Source: JAVBQJ01 sp031549115 | Lineage (GTDB): Bacteria > Verrucomicrobiota > Lentisphaeria > Victivallales > Victivallaceae | Assembly: GCA_031549115.1 (NCBI GenBank) | Contig: JAVBQJ010000164.1 | Coordinates: forward strand, 1 to 25,655 | Direction of reading: 5' to 3' | DNA: 25,655 bases | Shown: piece by piece, positions 1 to 7,418 of the stretch | Layout: each line of letters begins with the position of its first letter | Position numbering within the stretch: position 1 is the stretch's first letter | The notes under the pieces: generated by a model | Seen by the model: only the letters and a program-made list of their open reading frames with translations | The model's database searches: none | What the model was told of the DNA's origin: nothing | Translations under genes and position numbers: made by a program

Positions 1-10
1 CCCTTTCCTC

Positions 11-35
11 AAAAGGGGGGCCTTCTCCCTCCCCC
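11..35 (-). terminator. Putative intrinsic terminator after ybaB
   Basis: Read on the minus strand, a run of G residues (31-35) can pair with a run of C residues (15-20) across a 10-nt loop, and TTTT (11-14) follows. It lies 17 bp beyond the ybaB stop codon, where the rph-dnaX-ybaB transcript would be expected to end. The stem is short (5-6 G:C pairs) and the T-tract is only four residues, so the call is moderate. Confidence 0.5.
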
Positions 36-51
36 GCGCACCACGTTCAGC

Positions 52-369
52 TTAAAACAAACCGGGGATGTTGAGGCCGCCGGTGGCTTTTTTGAGTTCT
101 TCCTGGGCGGCGGCTTTGGCGGTCATGAGGGCGTTGTTGACGGCGGTCAGGACGAGGTCTTCGAGCAGTTCCCGGTCCTTTACGGCATTTTCGGCGATGG
201 TGATGCGCTTGATCTGGAAGTCGCCGGAGACCACGACCTGGACGGCATCGCCGCCGGAGGACGCCGCATATTCACGGGTTCCGAGTTCTTCCTTCATTTT
301 CGCCAGATTGCCTTGAATTTCTCCGGCCTTCTTCATCAACCCCATCATTTGTCCCAGATTGTCAAACAT
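52..369 (-). CDS. ybaB: YbaB/EbfC family nucleoid-associated protein
   Basis: A 105-residue DNA-binding protein of the YbaB/EbfC family, small dimeric proteins that coat DNA and are classically encoded directly behind dnaX. The sequence shows the family pattern: an N-terminal Met-rich helix (MFDNLGQMMGLMKKA), a basic helix, a central beta region with VVVSGDFQIKRITI, and a helical C-terminus ending in the GGLNIPGLF tail. The ATG at 369 is chosen because AGGGAG sits 7 nt upstream and the length fits the usual ~105 residues; a TTG at 387 would add six residues but has no better ribosome site. The gene lies 33 bp after dnaX on the same strand. Family identity is clear; its precise role (nucleoid structure, or support of recombination and replication) is known only in part for the family. 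Confidence 0.93.
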   Translation of the reverse strand: MFDNLGQMMGLMKKAGEIQGNLAKMKEELGTREYAASSGGDAVQVVVSGDFQIKRITIAENAVKDRELLEDLVLTAVNNALMTAKAAAQEELKKATGGLNIPGLF

Positions 370-402
370 CCGCTGGCTCCCTGTCAATCGACCTTACTGT
401 TC

Positions 403-2505
403 TCAACCATATATATCAGCAATCTGGCCTCCGAAGAGGTCCAGAACTTCTTTGACCACCGGATGCGCCATCGTTGACTGCATGGCGCCGGCATCGCCGA
501 TCAGGCTGCGCTTGGAGTAGTCGTCCACCTCCAACTCCGTCGCGGATTCCGGACCGGCAGGAACTTCCACCACCGGTTCGACCCCCAATGGCGGCATCGA
601 CTCCTCGAGCTCTTCTCTGCCGCTTTCCTCCTCCGCGACTTCAGAAATCTCTTCGGGTATTTCCCGGACCGGCTGCGCCGTCATCGGCATATCCGCCGGA
701 GAAAGCGGCTCGGGATCGGGCTCTTCCTCGATCATGGGAGGAGTCGTTTCCGGCGCCGCCATCGCGGGCTCCGGCTGGGCCTGCGGCTCCAACGCCACCA
801 TGGCCGACCAGTTTCCACTCACATGTTGAATCGCCTGCTGCCACGCGTCCATATCGCCGACCATGGCGGCCCGGTCGGCGGTCACATCAGTCACCCGCAG
901 CAACAGACGCCCCTTGTCCCACGACACCGGCTCGACACTCCCCCACCGGGCCAAAGCCTCCGGCTCCAGAGTCTGTAGCGAAGCAATATCGTTGCGCAAC
1001 AACGCAAACAGTTCCGCGGCATTCGACCACTGCGGCGATGGCGTCATTTCTTCTTCCGTCACTTTTTCGACGGCAATCGCTATTTTATCATCACCAGGCA
1101 GTTGCGACTTTTCCATCTCCGTCATTGACGGCGCCGCTTCCGAAACCGTCACTTTTTCAACGGAATCCACTACCTCTTCTTTATCAATCGGTTGCACCGG
1201 CTTATCCACCGACATGGACGGAATTATTGACGATGAACTGACGAGCGGTTCCGTCGTTGCGGCGACCGTTGGAGGCGGAGTTGGCGCGGCATGCACCGGA
1301 TGAGCGCCGAGCGCAGGCGCGATATCCAGAAATTTGAGTTCTCCGGCGGAACGAAGCTGATTCAGACGCGCCAGCAGATCTTCCATCTGGACCGCGTGCG
1401 CCTCCCGCATCGACTTGAAAAGAATGGTTTCGAGGAACACGGTTTTGTTGACGGCGTCGCGCAGAATGCGTCCGACCGGCGAAAGCACTTCGAGGAAGAT
1501 TTCCACACAGCGCGGGGAGGCCGCCGCCCCCAGCTGCCGGTAACGCGCCACGGTGTCCGCGTCCGCCTCGAGAATCGCTCCGGCGTCCGAAAGCAGGCCG
1601 CTCAATTGAATTCCCCGCAAGATCCCGAGCAGGTCTTCGAGCAGCGTTTCCAGATTGCGGCCGCTCCGCGCCAGCATCTCGATCATCCGGACCACGCCGG
1701 CACGGTCGTTTTTCAGCATCGCCAGCACCAGTGTGTCCAAATCGCGCGCCGCGGTCAATCCGAAGAGCGACAGCACCCGGGCTTCGTCGATCTCCCCCGA
1801 ATCCTCGTCGCAGAAAAAGGCGATCATCTGGTCCAGCAGCGATTGCGCATCCCGCATCCCGCCTTCGGCGGCGCGGGCGATCGCCATCAGCGCACCGTCG
1901 GAAATCCGTACCTTTTCGACCCCGACGATCAGCTTGAGACGTTCAAAAATCAAGGGCATCGGAATCGGCTGCAAGTCAAAACGCTGGCAACGCGACACGA
2001 TGGTCGGCAGCACCTGGTGCGCTTCGGTGGTGGCAAAGATGAATTTCACATGCGCCGGCGGCTCTTCCACTGTTTTCAGCAGCGCATTCCATGCCGCCTT
2101 GGAGAGCATATGGACTTCGTCGATGATGTAGACTTTGTAGCGCCCCGAAACCGGCAAGTGGCGCACTTCGTCGGATAATTCCCGCATACTGTCGGCGGAG
2201 TTGCGGCTGGCGGCGTCGATTTCGATCACATCGATGCTGCGGTCTTCGGCAATGGCCCGGCATGATTCGCATTCGCAGCACGGTTCGCCGTCGCGCGGAT
2301 CGGTACAATTCAAGGCTTTGGCGAAAATGCGCGCGGTGGTGGTTTTGCCCACGCCGCGCGGCCCCACCAGCAAATACGCATGGGCAGTGCGATCCAGCGT
2401 GATCGCATTCTTCAACGTGCGCACCACATGCTCCTGCCCCACCAGATCGGCAAATCGCTGCGGGCGCCATTTCCGCGCTATGACCTGATATTCGCTCAAA
2501 ACCAT
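403..2505 (-). CDS. dnaX: DNA polymerase III subunit gamma/tau
   Basis: This is the clamp-loader ATPase that loads the sliding clamp and, as tau, tethers the polymerase cores. It has 700 residues. The N-terminus carries the RKWRPQ opening, Walker A GPRGVGKT (48-55), four zinc-binding cysteines (C67, C76, C79, C82), Walker B YIIDE (126-130) and the SRCQRF sensor/arginine finger (171-176). After the AAA+ and collar domains comes a long acidic Pro/Glu-rich linker (about 420-650) with two VEKVT repeats, then a short C-terminal domain. The ATG at 2505 lies only a base or two after AGAGGGA, whereas a TTG two codons later (2499) sits at a better spacing, so the true start may be two residues shorter. 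It is 15 bp downstream of rph and 33 bp upstream of ybaB. No run of six or more A followed by G is visible on the coding strand, so an E. coli-type frameshift to make gamma is not apparent. Confidence 0.97.
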   Translation of the reverse strand: MVLSEYQVIARKWRPQRFADLVGQEHVVRTLKNAITLDRTAHAYLLVGPRGVGKTTTARIFAKALNCTDPRDGEPCCECESCRAIAEDRSIDVIEIDAASRNSADSMRELSDEVRHLPVSGRYKVYIIDEVHMLSKAAWNALLKTVEEPPAHVKFIFATTEAHQVLPTIVSRCQRFDLQPIPMPLIFERLKLIVGVEKVRISDGALMAIARAAEGGMRDAQSLLDQMIAFFCDEDSGEIDEARVLSLFGLTAARDLDTLVLAMLKNDRAGVVRMIEMLARSGRNLETLLEDLLGILRGIQLSGLLSDAGAILEADADTVARYRQLGAAASPRCVEIFLEVLSPVGRILRDAVNKTVFLETILFKSMREAHAVQMEDLLARLNQLRSAGELKFLDIAPALGAHPVHAAPTPPPTVAATTEPLVSSSSIIPSMSVDKPVQPIDKEEVVDSVEKVTVSEAAPSMTEMEKSQLPGDDKIAIAVEKVTEEEMTPSPQWSNAAELFALLRNDIASLQTLEPEALARWGSVEPVSWDKGRLLLRVTDVTADRAAMVGDMDAWQQAIQHVSGNWSAMVALEPQAQPEPAMAAPETTPPMIEEEPDPEPLSPADMPMTAQPVREIPEEISEVAEEESGREELEESMPPLGVEPVVEVPAGPESATELEVDDYSKRSLIGDAGAMQSTMAHPVVKEVLDLFGGQIADIYG

Positions 2506-2520
2506 TCCCTCTGTGTTCGC

Positions 2521-3357
2521 TTACAATTTTATCTGGCCGAATGCTTCTCCGAGGCTGCCCAGCTCCGTTCCCCGAACCGGGGCGGCATTGTGATTGTTTT
2601 CCCGGCGCACCGGTTCGGCCGGACCGTAAACCGCTTTGCGCTGGAGCTCGAAAATCCGCTTCAGGCCGTCTTCCGCCAGATCCAGCATCTGGTTCAATTG
2701 CTTACGGGAGAAGGCCTTTTGCTCGGCGGTGCCTTGAATTTCCACCAGCTGCCCCGACTCCGTCATCACCACATTCATGTCGACTTCGGCGCGGGAATCC
2801 TCCTGGTAATTCAAATCGAGCACCGGTTCGCCGTCGACCATGCCGACGCTGACGGCCGCGATGTGTTCACGCACCGGCGACACATCCGGGCACAGCCGGC
2901 GCAAAAACGGGGATCTGGCCGCCAGGGCCAGCGCCACCGACGCTCCGGTGATCGAAGCGCACCGGGTACCCCCGTCGGCGTCAATCACATCGCAATCGAT
3001 ATAAATGGTATTCTGTCCCAACGCTTCGAGATCGACGACGGAGCGCAGACTGCGCCCGATCAGCCGCTGAATTTCCACCGTGCGGCCGCCCTGCTTGCCC
3101 TGTGCGGCTTCGCGGCTGAAACGTTCTCCGGTGGCAGCGGGGAGCATGCCGTATTCGCAAGTGAGCCAGCCGCCGGATTTTTTCTGACTTTTCATCCACC
3201 CGGGAATCTTCGGATCCACGGAAACCGCGCAAATCACTTTGGTACCGCCGAATTCGACCAACACCGAACTGAGCGGATGTGCCAGGAAATTCCGGGTCAT
3301 CTTCACCCAGCGCAACTGATTCGCCTCGCGCCCGTCGGCGCGCCTGCCTTCACTCAT
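2521..3357 (-). CDS. rph: Ribonuclease PH
   Basis: A phosphate-dependent 3'-to-5' exoribonuclease that trims tRNA precursors and other small RNA 3' ends, normally as a hexameric ring. From the ATG at 3357 the product has 278 residues and matches the family through the N-terminal RADGR...TRNF region, FGGTKVICAVSVDP, the phosphate-binding GGRTVEIQRLIGRSLR, DADGGTRCASITGA, and DMNVVMTESGQLVEIQGTAE. It is longer than the usual ~240-260 because of a Pro/Arg-rich C-terminal extension of about 30 residues. The start is chosen by homology and an AAGGTGG upstream; the frame stays open to 3483, but that extension runs through the SRP RNA gene and is not protein-like. It is followed after 15 bp by dnaX. 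Only about 30 bp separate it from the SRP RNA T-tract, leaving little room for its own promoter. Confidence 0.96.
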   Translation of the reverse strand: MSEGRRADGREANQLRWVKMTRNFLAHPLSSVLVEFGGTKVICAVSVDPKIPGWMKSQKKSGGWLTCEYGMLPAATGERFSREAAQGKQGGRTVEIQRLIGRSLRSVVDLEALGQNTIYIDCDVIDADGGTRCASITGASVALALAARSPFLRRLCPDVSPVREHIAAVSVGMVDGEPVLDLNYQEDSRAEVDMNVVMTESGQLVEIQGTAEQKAFSRKQLNQMLDLAEDGLKRIFELQRKAVYGPAEPVRRENNHNAAPVRGTELGSLGEAFGQIKL

Positions 3358-3386
3358 GCCTCCACCTTCGACTCTCATTTGAACAC

Positions 3387-3404
3387 AAAAAACGTCGCCG
3401 GACC
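3387..3404 (-). terminator. T-tract and 3' strand of SRP RNA terminal stem
   Basis: The closing helix of the SRP RNA (9 perfect pairs, 3393-3401 with 3494-3502, extendable with GGTCC/GGACC) is followed directly by six T residues on the minus strand (3387-3392). The RNA's own terminal helix thus ends in a terminator-like U-tract. The long enclosed loop makes it a non-standard terminator, and some read-through into rph is expected. Confidence 0.45.
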
Positions 3405-3502
3405 AGACTGTCTGCAGCACCTGCTTCCTGACGTAGAGCTGCTTGGTTCCCCACCTGACTCGGTTGGTCCATCCACAGCGCACAGGGTCCGGCCCGGCGA
3501 CG
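3393..3502 (-). ncRNA. ffs: Signal recognition particle RNA (small bacterial 4.5S type)
   Basis: A roughly 110-nt RNA gene lies between accD and rph. The diagnostic domain IV hairpin is present on the minus strand: GTCAGGT, then GG-GGAA-CC (a GGAA tetraloop closed by two G:C pairs), then AAGCAGC. E. coli 4.5S RNA has the same GTCAGGT and AAGCAGC strands with CC-GGAA-GG, so the two closing pairs are swapped in a compensatory way. The ends pair over 9 bp (CGTCGCCGG with CCGGCGACG). A TTTTTT run follows. The RNA binds Ffh and targets nascent membrane proteins to the FtsY receptor. The 5' end is uncertain by a few bases: a weak GATATT -10-like box (3505-3510) would place the start near 3498, and I see no convincing -35. 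Alternatively it is processed out of an accD read-through transcript. Confidence 0.92.
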
Positions 3503-3554
3503 AAAATATCTCACTTCTCGTTGACGCGGGTTATCGTCACTCTATCACAATACA

Positions 3555-4409
3555 CTATTTTTTGAAATATTCAAGGCAGAGAATCAATTCCCGATGCAAA
3601 TTTTTCCGTTCGACCACCCGGTCCACCAACCCCTTTTCCAACAGAAACTCCGCAGTCTGAAAGCCTTCCGGCAATTTCGAGTTGGTGGTTTCCTGAATCA
3701 CCCGGGGACCGGCAAAACCGATCATCGCCTCGGGTTCGGCCATAATCACGTCGCCGATGGAGGCATAACTCGCGGTCACGCCGCCATAGGTGGGGTGGGT
3801 CAGGACCACGATATACGGCAGTTGCGCTTCGGCGTGGCGTTCCAGGCAGGCGCAGGTCTTCGGCATCTGCATCAAACTGAGGATGCCCTCCTGCATCCGG
3901 GCACCGCCGGAGGCGGTAATCAGCACCACCGGCAGTTTTTCCCGTGTCGCCTGTTCCACCAGGCGGGCGATTTTCTCGCCGACCACCGAGCCCATGCTGG
4001 CGCCCATGAAGCGGAAATCCATCACGCCGAGCATCATGGCATGTCCGTTCAACATGCAGCGGCCGCAGATGATGGCGTCGTTGAGGGCGGTTTTTTTCTC
4101 GCAATCCTCAAGGCGTGTCTGATAGCTCTTCGAATCGAAAAATCCCAATGCGTCAATGGAGTGCAGATTCGGGGCGATCACTTCGAAACTGCCCGGATCC
4201 ACCAGCGATTCGATGCGTTCAACCGCACCCATGGGCATGTGGAAGCCGCAATTCTGGCACACGTTCAGGTTCTCTTCCAACTGATCCGTATAAAGAGTTC
4301 TCCCGCATTGCTTGCACTTCTGCCAGGCTCCATCGGGAATCTCCATTTTCTTGGCTCCGGGGGACGGCGCGCTTTTCAGCGTTGAGTACTTTTCTCCGAA
4401 CAATGCCAT
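3555..4409 (-). CDS. accD: Acetyl-CoA carboxylase carboxyltransferase subunit beta
   Basis: The beta half of the carboxyltransferase that moves CO2 from carboxybiotin to acetyl-CoA to make malonyl-CoA for fatty acid synthesis; it works in the cytoplasm with AccA. The product of 284 residues has the N-terminal zinc ribbon (C32, C35, C51, C54), then the crotonase-like core with DFRFMGASMGSVVGEKI, TASGGARMQEG and THPTYGGVTASYA. The ATG at 4409 gives MALFGEKYST, close to verrucomicrobial-style AccD openings as I recall them, with GGAG 12 nt upstream. An in-frame ATG at 4439 adds ten residues, lacks a Shine-Dalgarno and sits 7 nt after a possible -10, so it could be a leaderless start. No accA is in the window. 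It is divergent from the PHP gene. Confidence 0.95.
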   Translation of the reverse strand: MALFGEKYSTLKSAPSPGAKKMEIPDGAWQKCKQCGRTLYTDQLEENLNVCQNCGFHMPMGAVERIESLVDPGSFEVIAPNLHSIDALGFFDSKSYQTRLEDCEKKTALNDAIICGRCMLNGHAMMLGVMDFRFMGASMGSVVGEKIARLVEQATREKLPVVLITASGGARMQEGILSLMQMPKTCACLERHAEAQLPYIVVLTHPTYGGVTASYASIGDVIMAEPEAMIGFAGPRVIQETTNSKLPEGFQTAEFLLEKGLVDRVVERKNLHRELILCLEYFKK

Positions 4410-4446
4410 GCTTTTTCGTTGCTCCGTTTTATTGAACATTTCATTT

Positions 4447-4474
4447 AAAATAGTGCAACTCTCAAAATTTTCAA
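4447..4474 (-). promoter_or_regulatory. Putative promoter for accD
   Basis: On the minus strand TTGAAA (4469-4474) is followed after 16 bp by TATTTT (4447-4452). These match the sigma70 consensus at 5 of 6 and 4 of 6 positions. The predicted transcript start falls near 4439-4441, so either the mRNA has a ~30-nt leader (start at 4409) or begins at the upstream ATG. Prediction from sequence only. Confidence 0.4.
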
Positions 4475-4492
4475 TCCATTTCTCCGGTTTTT

Positions 4493-4521
4493 TTGCATTT
4501 TGCTATTTTCGGCACTATATT
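4493..4521 (+). promoter_or_regulatory. Putative promoter for the PHP-comEC-GT operon, leaderless type
   Basis: TTGCAT (4493-4498), a 17-bp spacer and TATATT (4516-4521) precede the PHP start codon at 4528 by only 6 nt. Since transcription normally starts 6-8 nt after the -10 box, the mRNA would begin at or next to the ATG. No Shine-Dalgarno is visible before the ATG. The promoter sits back to back with that of accD. Confidence 0.45.
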
Positions 4522-4527
4522 TAAAAC

Positions 4528-5379
4528 ATGAAAAAAGTCGACTTGCACACTCATAGCTGTTACTCGGACGGAACCGACCGACCGGAAGCGATCGTCCGGG
4601 CGGCCAGACAGGCGCAACTGAGCGCCGTGGCGTTGACCGACCACGATACCACACTCGGGTTGCCGGAGTTCCTCGCCGCCGCCGCGCAAAACGATATCGA
4701 AGCGATTCCGGGGGTTGAAATTTCATCGATTTACGGCTCCCGGGAGCTTCACATCGTCGGACTTTACATCGATCCGGACAATCCGGTATTGCGTGATTTT
4801 CTGGAAGCCCAGCGGCGCGAACGCCTGGAGCGTGCCCAGACCATGGCGGCCCGATTGAGCTCGCTTGGCTATCCGGTGACGATGCCGGAGCTCAACGGCG
4901 ACGGCTCCAAGCCCATCGGCCGGCCTCACTTTGCCCGTTACCTGGCGGAAAATTACCGTTTTGCATCGATTGCCGAAGTGTTCGACAAACTGCTGAAGCG
5001 CGGCTGTCCCGGTTATGTGCAGCGGAGACTGCCGTCGCCGGAGGAGGCGATCGAAGTCATCCACGCCGCGGGCGGAATCGCCGTCTGGGCCCATCCGGTT
5101 TCCGCCAACCGCAACGAACGCGCCTGGCTGAAGCGGATGCTCGTCCGGCTCAAAGAAATGCAGCTGGACGGCGTGGAAGCCTATTACTCGAGTTTTTCGC
5201 CGCTCCAGACGACGACCATCCGGGAAGTGGCTGCCGAGTTCGATCTGATTTTGTCGGGCGGCAGCGACTATCACGGCAGTACCCAGCCTCATATTCAGAT
5301 CGGGAGCGGCGGCGGCGGGCTGGAGATTCCGGAAGAGCTGCTCGACGCCATCAAAGCCCGGCGGCGCCTCCGTTCATGA
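4528..5379 (+). CDS. PHP domain metal-dependent phosphoesterase (YciV/RnaAM-like)
   Basis: A 283-residue PHP-family hydrolase. Metal-binding signatures are complete: HTHSCYSDG near the start (H7, H9, D14), LTDHDT (D38, H39, D40), PGVEIS (E64), H75, then WAHP and GGSDYHGS toward the C-terminus. Length and motif order fit the TrpH/YciV family, which includes 3',5'-nucleoside bisphosphate phosphatase and the 5'-to-3' exonuclease RNase AM that acts on short RNAs and rRNA 5' ends. I infer a similar cytoplasmic phosphoesterase but the exact substrate cannot be read from sequence. The ATG at 4528 is the natural start (MKKVDLHTHS); it has no ribosome site and sits 6 nt from TATATT. Its stop overlaps the comEC start (ATGA), so it leads a three-gene operon with comEC and a glycosyltransferase. 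Confidence 0.88.
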   Translation: MKKVDLHTHSCYSDGTDRPEAIVRAARQAQLSAVALTDHDTTLGLPEFLAAAAQNDIEAIPGVEISSIYGSRELHIVGLYIDPDNPVLRDFLEAQRRERLERAQTMAARLSSLGYPVTMPELNGDGSKPIGRPHFARYLAENYRFASIAEVFDKLLKRGCPGYVQRRLPSPEEAIEVIHAAGGIAVWAHPVSANRNERAWLKRMLVRLKEMQLDGVEAYYSSFSPLQTTTIREVAAEFDLILSGGSDYHGSTQPHIQIGSGGGGLEIPEELLDAIKARRRLRS

Positions 5380-7418
5380 GCCGAAATGCGCTTCCGGTGC
5401 CGTTGTGGTGGTTTGCCGCCGGTTTCGCCGGAGCGCTGATTGCCGCCCGCGAGCTGCCGGGTTACGGCGCCGCCCTTCTGGCGGCGGTTGCCGCCGGCGC
5501 CGGAATCGCCCTCTATTGCCGCCGCCGGGAATATCCGGCCTGGCTGGCCGCCGGCATCGCCGTCGCCGCGTTCAGCTGGCTGTTCTGGATGTGGCGGACG
5601 CCATGGTATAATCAGGAACGCGATTTCCAACCGGTGCGGTTGAAGCAGATCACATTGCGGATCACCGACCCGCGCTGTGCGCCGGAGCTGCCGTGGCTCG
5701 GCAACCCGTCGCAAATTCTGGCCGAATGGGGCGGCTCCCAAACACTTCCGGGCGGCACTGTCGCACTGGAAAGGCTGCCGGTCTACCATCCGGAAGCGGC
5801 GTACGGCGATGTCCTGCAATTGACCGGTACCATGTATCCGGCGCGGCGCTTCGGGCAACCGGCAATTCTGGTGATCGATGCGCTCAATGCCCCGCCCCGA
5901 AGCAGCCCCGGCATGCAGGGGTTGCTGTTGCAGTTGCGCAACCGGATGCTGGACCGCCTGACCCGCGGGCTTCCCGATGACCGGGCGCGCAATACCCTGG
6001 CGGGAATGCTGTTCGGCTGTACCCAGGGGCTGGAGAGTTCGGACCGGACGACCTATGCGCGGGTCGGGGTCATTCATCTGTTTTCGGTATCGGGGCTTCA
6101 TATCGGTTTGCTTGGCGCTTTGATCCTCGGGGCGCTGTTCTGGTGTCCGTTCCGGTGGCGCTATTTACTGGCGTTGTCGGTGGCCTTTTATGTGGCGATG
6201 ACCGGCTGGCAGGTGCCGGCGGTGCGGGCGCTGGTGATGTTCGGCGTCTTTTGCATCGCCCGGGCGCGGCTGTACCGGATTCCGCCGCTGCGGCTGGTGG
6301 GAGTGGCCGGATGTCTGATTCTGGCCTGGGATCCGGTGCAGCTGTGGGGGTTGGGATTTCAATTCTCCTTCCTGGTGACGGCGGCGCTGATCGCGGCGAT
6401 TCCGGTCGAACGCCGCTGGCGTCAAGCCCTGGATGAGCTCCGGGAGTGGCGTCCCCCCGCCGTCAACCGCCGTTTCCCCGTCAAATGGACGTCAAAAGTC
6501 CGTCAAAAGCTCTTTTCGATGTTCTTTTCCGCCGCCGTCGCCTATGTGGCAGGATGCGCGATAACTCTCTATTACCAAGGTGTTTTCGCGCCGGTTTCGA
6601 TGCTGGCAAACCTTGCAGTGATCCCGGTCGTCACCTTGTTGTATCCGGTGGCGGCACTGCAGTTGCTCTGCGGCTGGATTCCTGTCTTTGACGTACTTTT
6701 GACGGGAGCGACAGCGATCTTGCTGGAGCTGCTTGATGGTCTGATTCAACTGGCAGACCAGTGGGTCGGCGCCAACAATATGACCACGCCGGGAATCTTG
6801 ACGTTGCTGATTTTTTATCTGGGGTTGGGGTGGCTGCTGTTGGCGCCGAAGCGGCGCCGACTCGGGTGGTGCGGCCTGGCGGCTGCATTGTTTTTCTGGG
6901 GAATCGAAGCCTGGCGGCTGCCGCCGGCAGTAGCGGTATTCGAGGATGCTTACCGGGACTTCCCGACCATCGCCGTCAGCGAACCGGCCATCGGCCGGGC
7001 ACGGTTGATCGGAGCGCCGGAATTCACCAACCGCTGGGAGCTGCTCGCGTGGCTCGGGCGCCAGGGGATCCGGGAAATCGAGTTGGCGGCGTTACCCTAT
7101 CCCGACCGCGAAGCATGGAAGTATGCCGCCGATCTGGCTTGTCGGGTGCCGGTACGGGAGCTGTTGGTCTTCCAGCCGTCACATTGGGATCAGAAAACGC
7201 CGTGGCTGCGGTATTCCGTAGCCGGACTGCCGCGGGCCAACGATGGCTGGCAGATGGAAAAAAACGGATTTCATGCGGCCTGGCATTTGCAACGGCATGA
7301 AATCGGGATACATTTAGACGGACAGACGCTGACCCTCACCGTGGATGGCAGGGTATTGCGGAAACTGCAATCAATGCGCCGGAACCGGCCGGAAATATGG
7401 AGTTGCGAACTTGAATAG
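5376..7418 (+). CDS. comEC: ComEC/Rec2-type DNA uptake channel with degenerate C-terminal domain
   Basis: A 680-residue polytopic inner-membrane protein of the ComEC/Rec2 family, which carries single-stranded DNA into the cytoplasm during transformation. The N-terminus has membrane helices, followed by an OB-fold-like region, then the competence core with ARNTLAGMLFG and HLFSVSGLHIGLL (about residues 230-247) and several further membrane helices. The C-terminal part aligns by eye with the beta-lactamase domain of full-length ComEC (GIREIELAALPYPDREAW...VPVRELLV), but the metal motif [TS]HxDxDH reads P-Y-P-D-R-E-A at 574-580. Only one Asp remains. The domain is therefore probably catalytically dead, and the protein is shorter than the typical ~750. 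No other competence genes are in the window. It overlaps the PHP gene by 4 nt and the downstream glycosyltransferase by 8 nt. Confidence 0.9.
   Translation: MSRNALPVPLWWFAAGFAGALIAARELPGYGAALLAAVAAGAGIALYCRRREYPAWLAAGIAVAAFSWLFWMWRTPWYNQERDFQPVRLKQITLRITDPRCAPELPWLGNPSQILAEWGGSQTLPGGTVALERLPVYHPEAAYGDVLQLTGTMYPARRFGQPAILVIDALNAPPRSSPGMQGLLLQLRNRMLDRLTRGLPDDRARNTLAGMLFGCTQGLESSDRTTYARVGVIHLFSVSGLHIGLLGALILGALFWCPFRWRYLLALSVAFYVAMTGWQVPAVRALVMFGVFCIARARLYRIPPLRLVGVAGCLILAWDPVQLWGLGFQFSFLVTAALIAAIPVERRWRQALDELREWRPPAVNRRFPVKWTSKVRQKLFSMFFSAAVAYVAGCAITLYYQGVFAPVSMLANLAVIPVVTLLYPVAALQLLCGWIPVFDVLLTGATAILLELLDGLIQLADQWVGANNMTTPGILTLLIFYLGLGWLLLAPKRRRLGWCGLAAALFFWGIEAWRLPPAVAVFEDAYRDFPTIAVSEPAIGRARLIGAPEFTNRWELLAWLGRQGIREIELAALPYPDREAWKYAADLACRVPVRELLVFQPSHWDQKTPWLRYSVAGLPRANDGWQMEKNGFHAAWHLQRHEIGIHLDGQTLTLTVDGRVLRKLQSMRRNRPEIWSCELE

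Noticed and set aside
1070..1165. Possible programmed frameshift site in dnaX (AAAAAG runs)
   Set aside because: Only five A residues occur, not in the A-AAA-AAG phase, and no downstream stop/stem arrangement was evident.
3358..3483. N-terminal extension of rph to an upstream ATG at 3483
   Set aside because: It would translate the SRP RNA and adds residues with no similarity to RNase PH; the start at 3357 matches the family.
3531..3542. AGTGACGA-like octamer upstream of the SRP RNA on the minus strand
   Set aside because: A single 8-mer is expected about once by chance in this window; there is no second unit at 15-17 bp.
6461..6506. Four CGTCA copies in comEC and the 13-mer CCCGTCAAATGGA shared with 25383-25395
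   Set aside because: The comEC copies are within coding sequence at irregular spacing (19, 10, 11 bp). A few 13-mer matches are expected by chance in 25 kb, so a link to the arrays is not supported.
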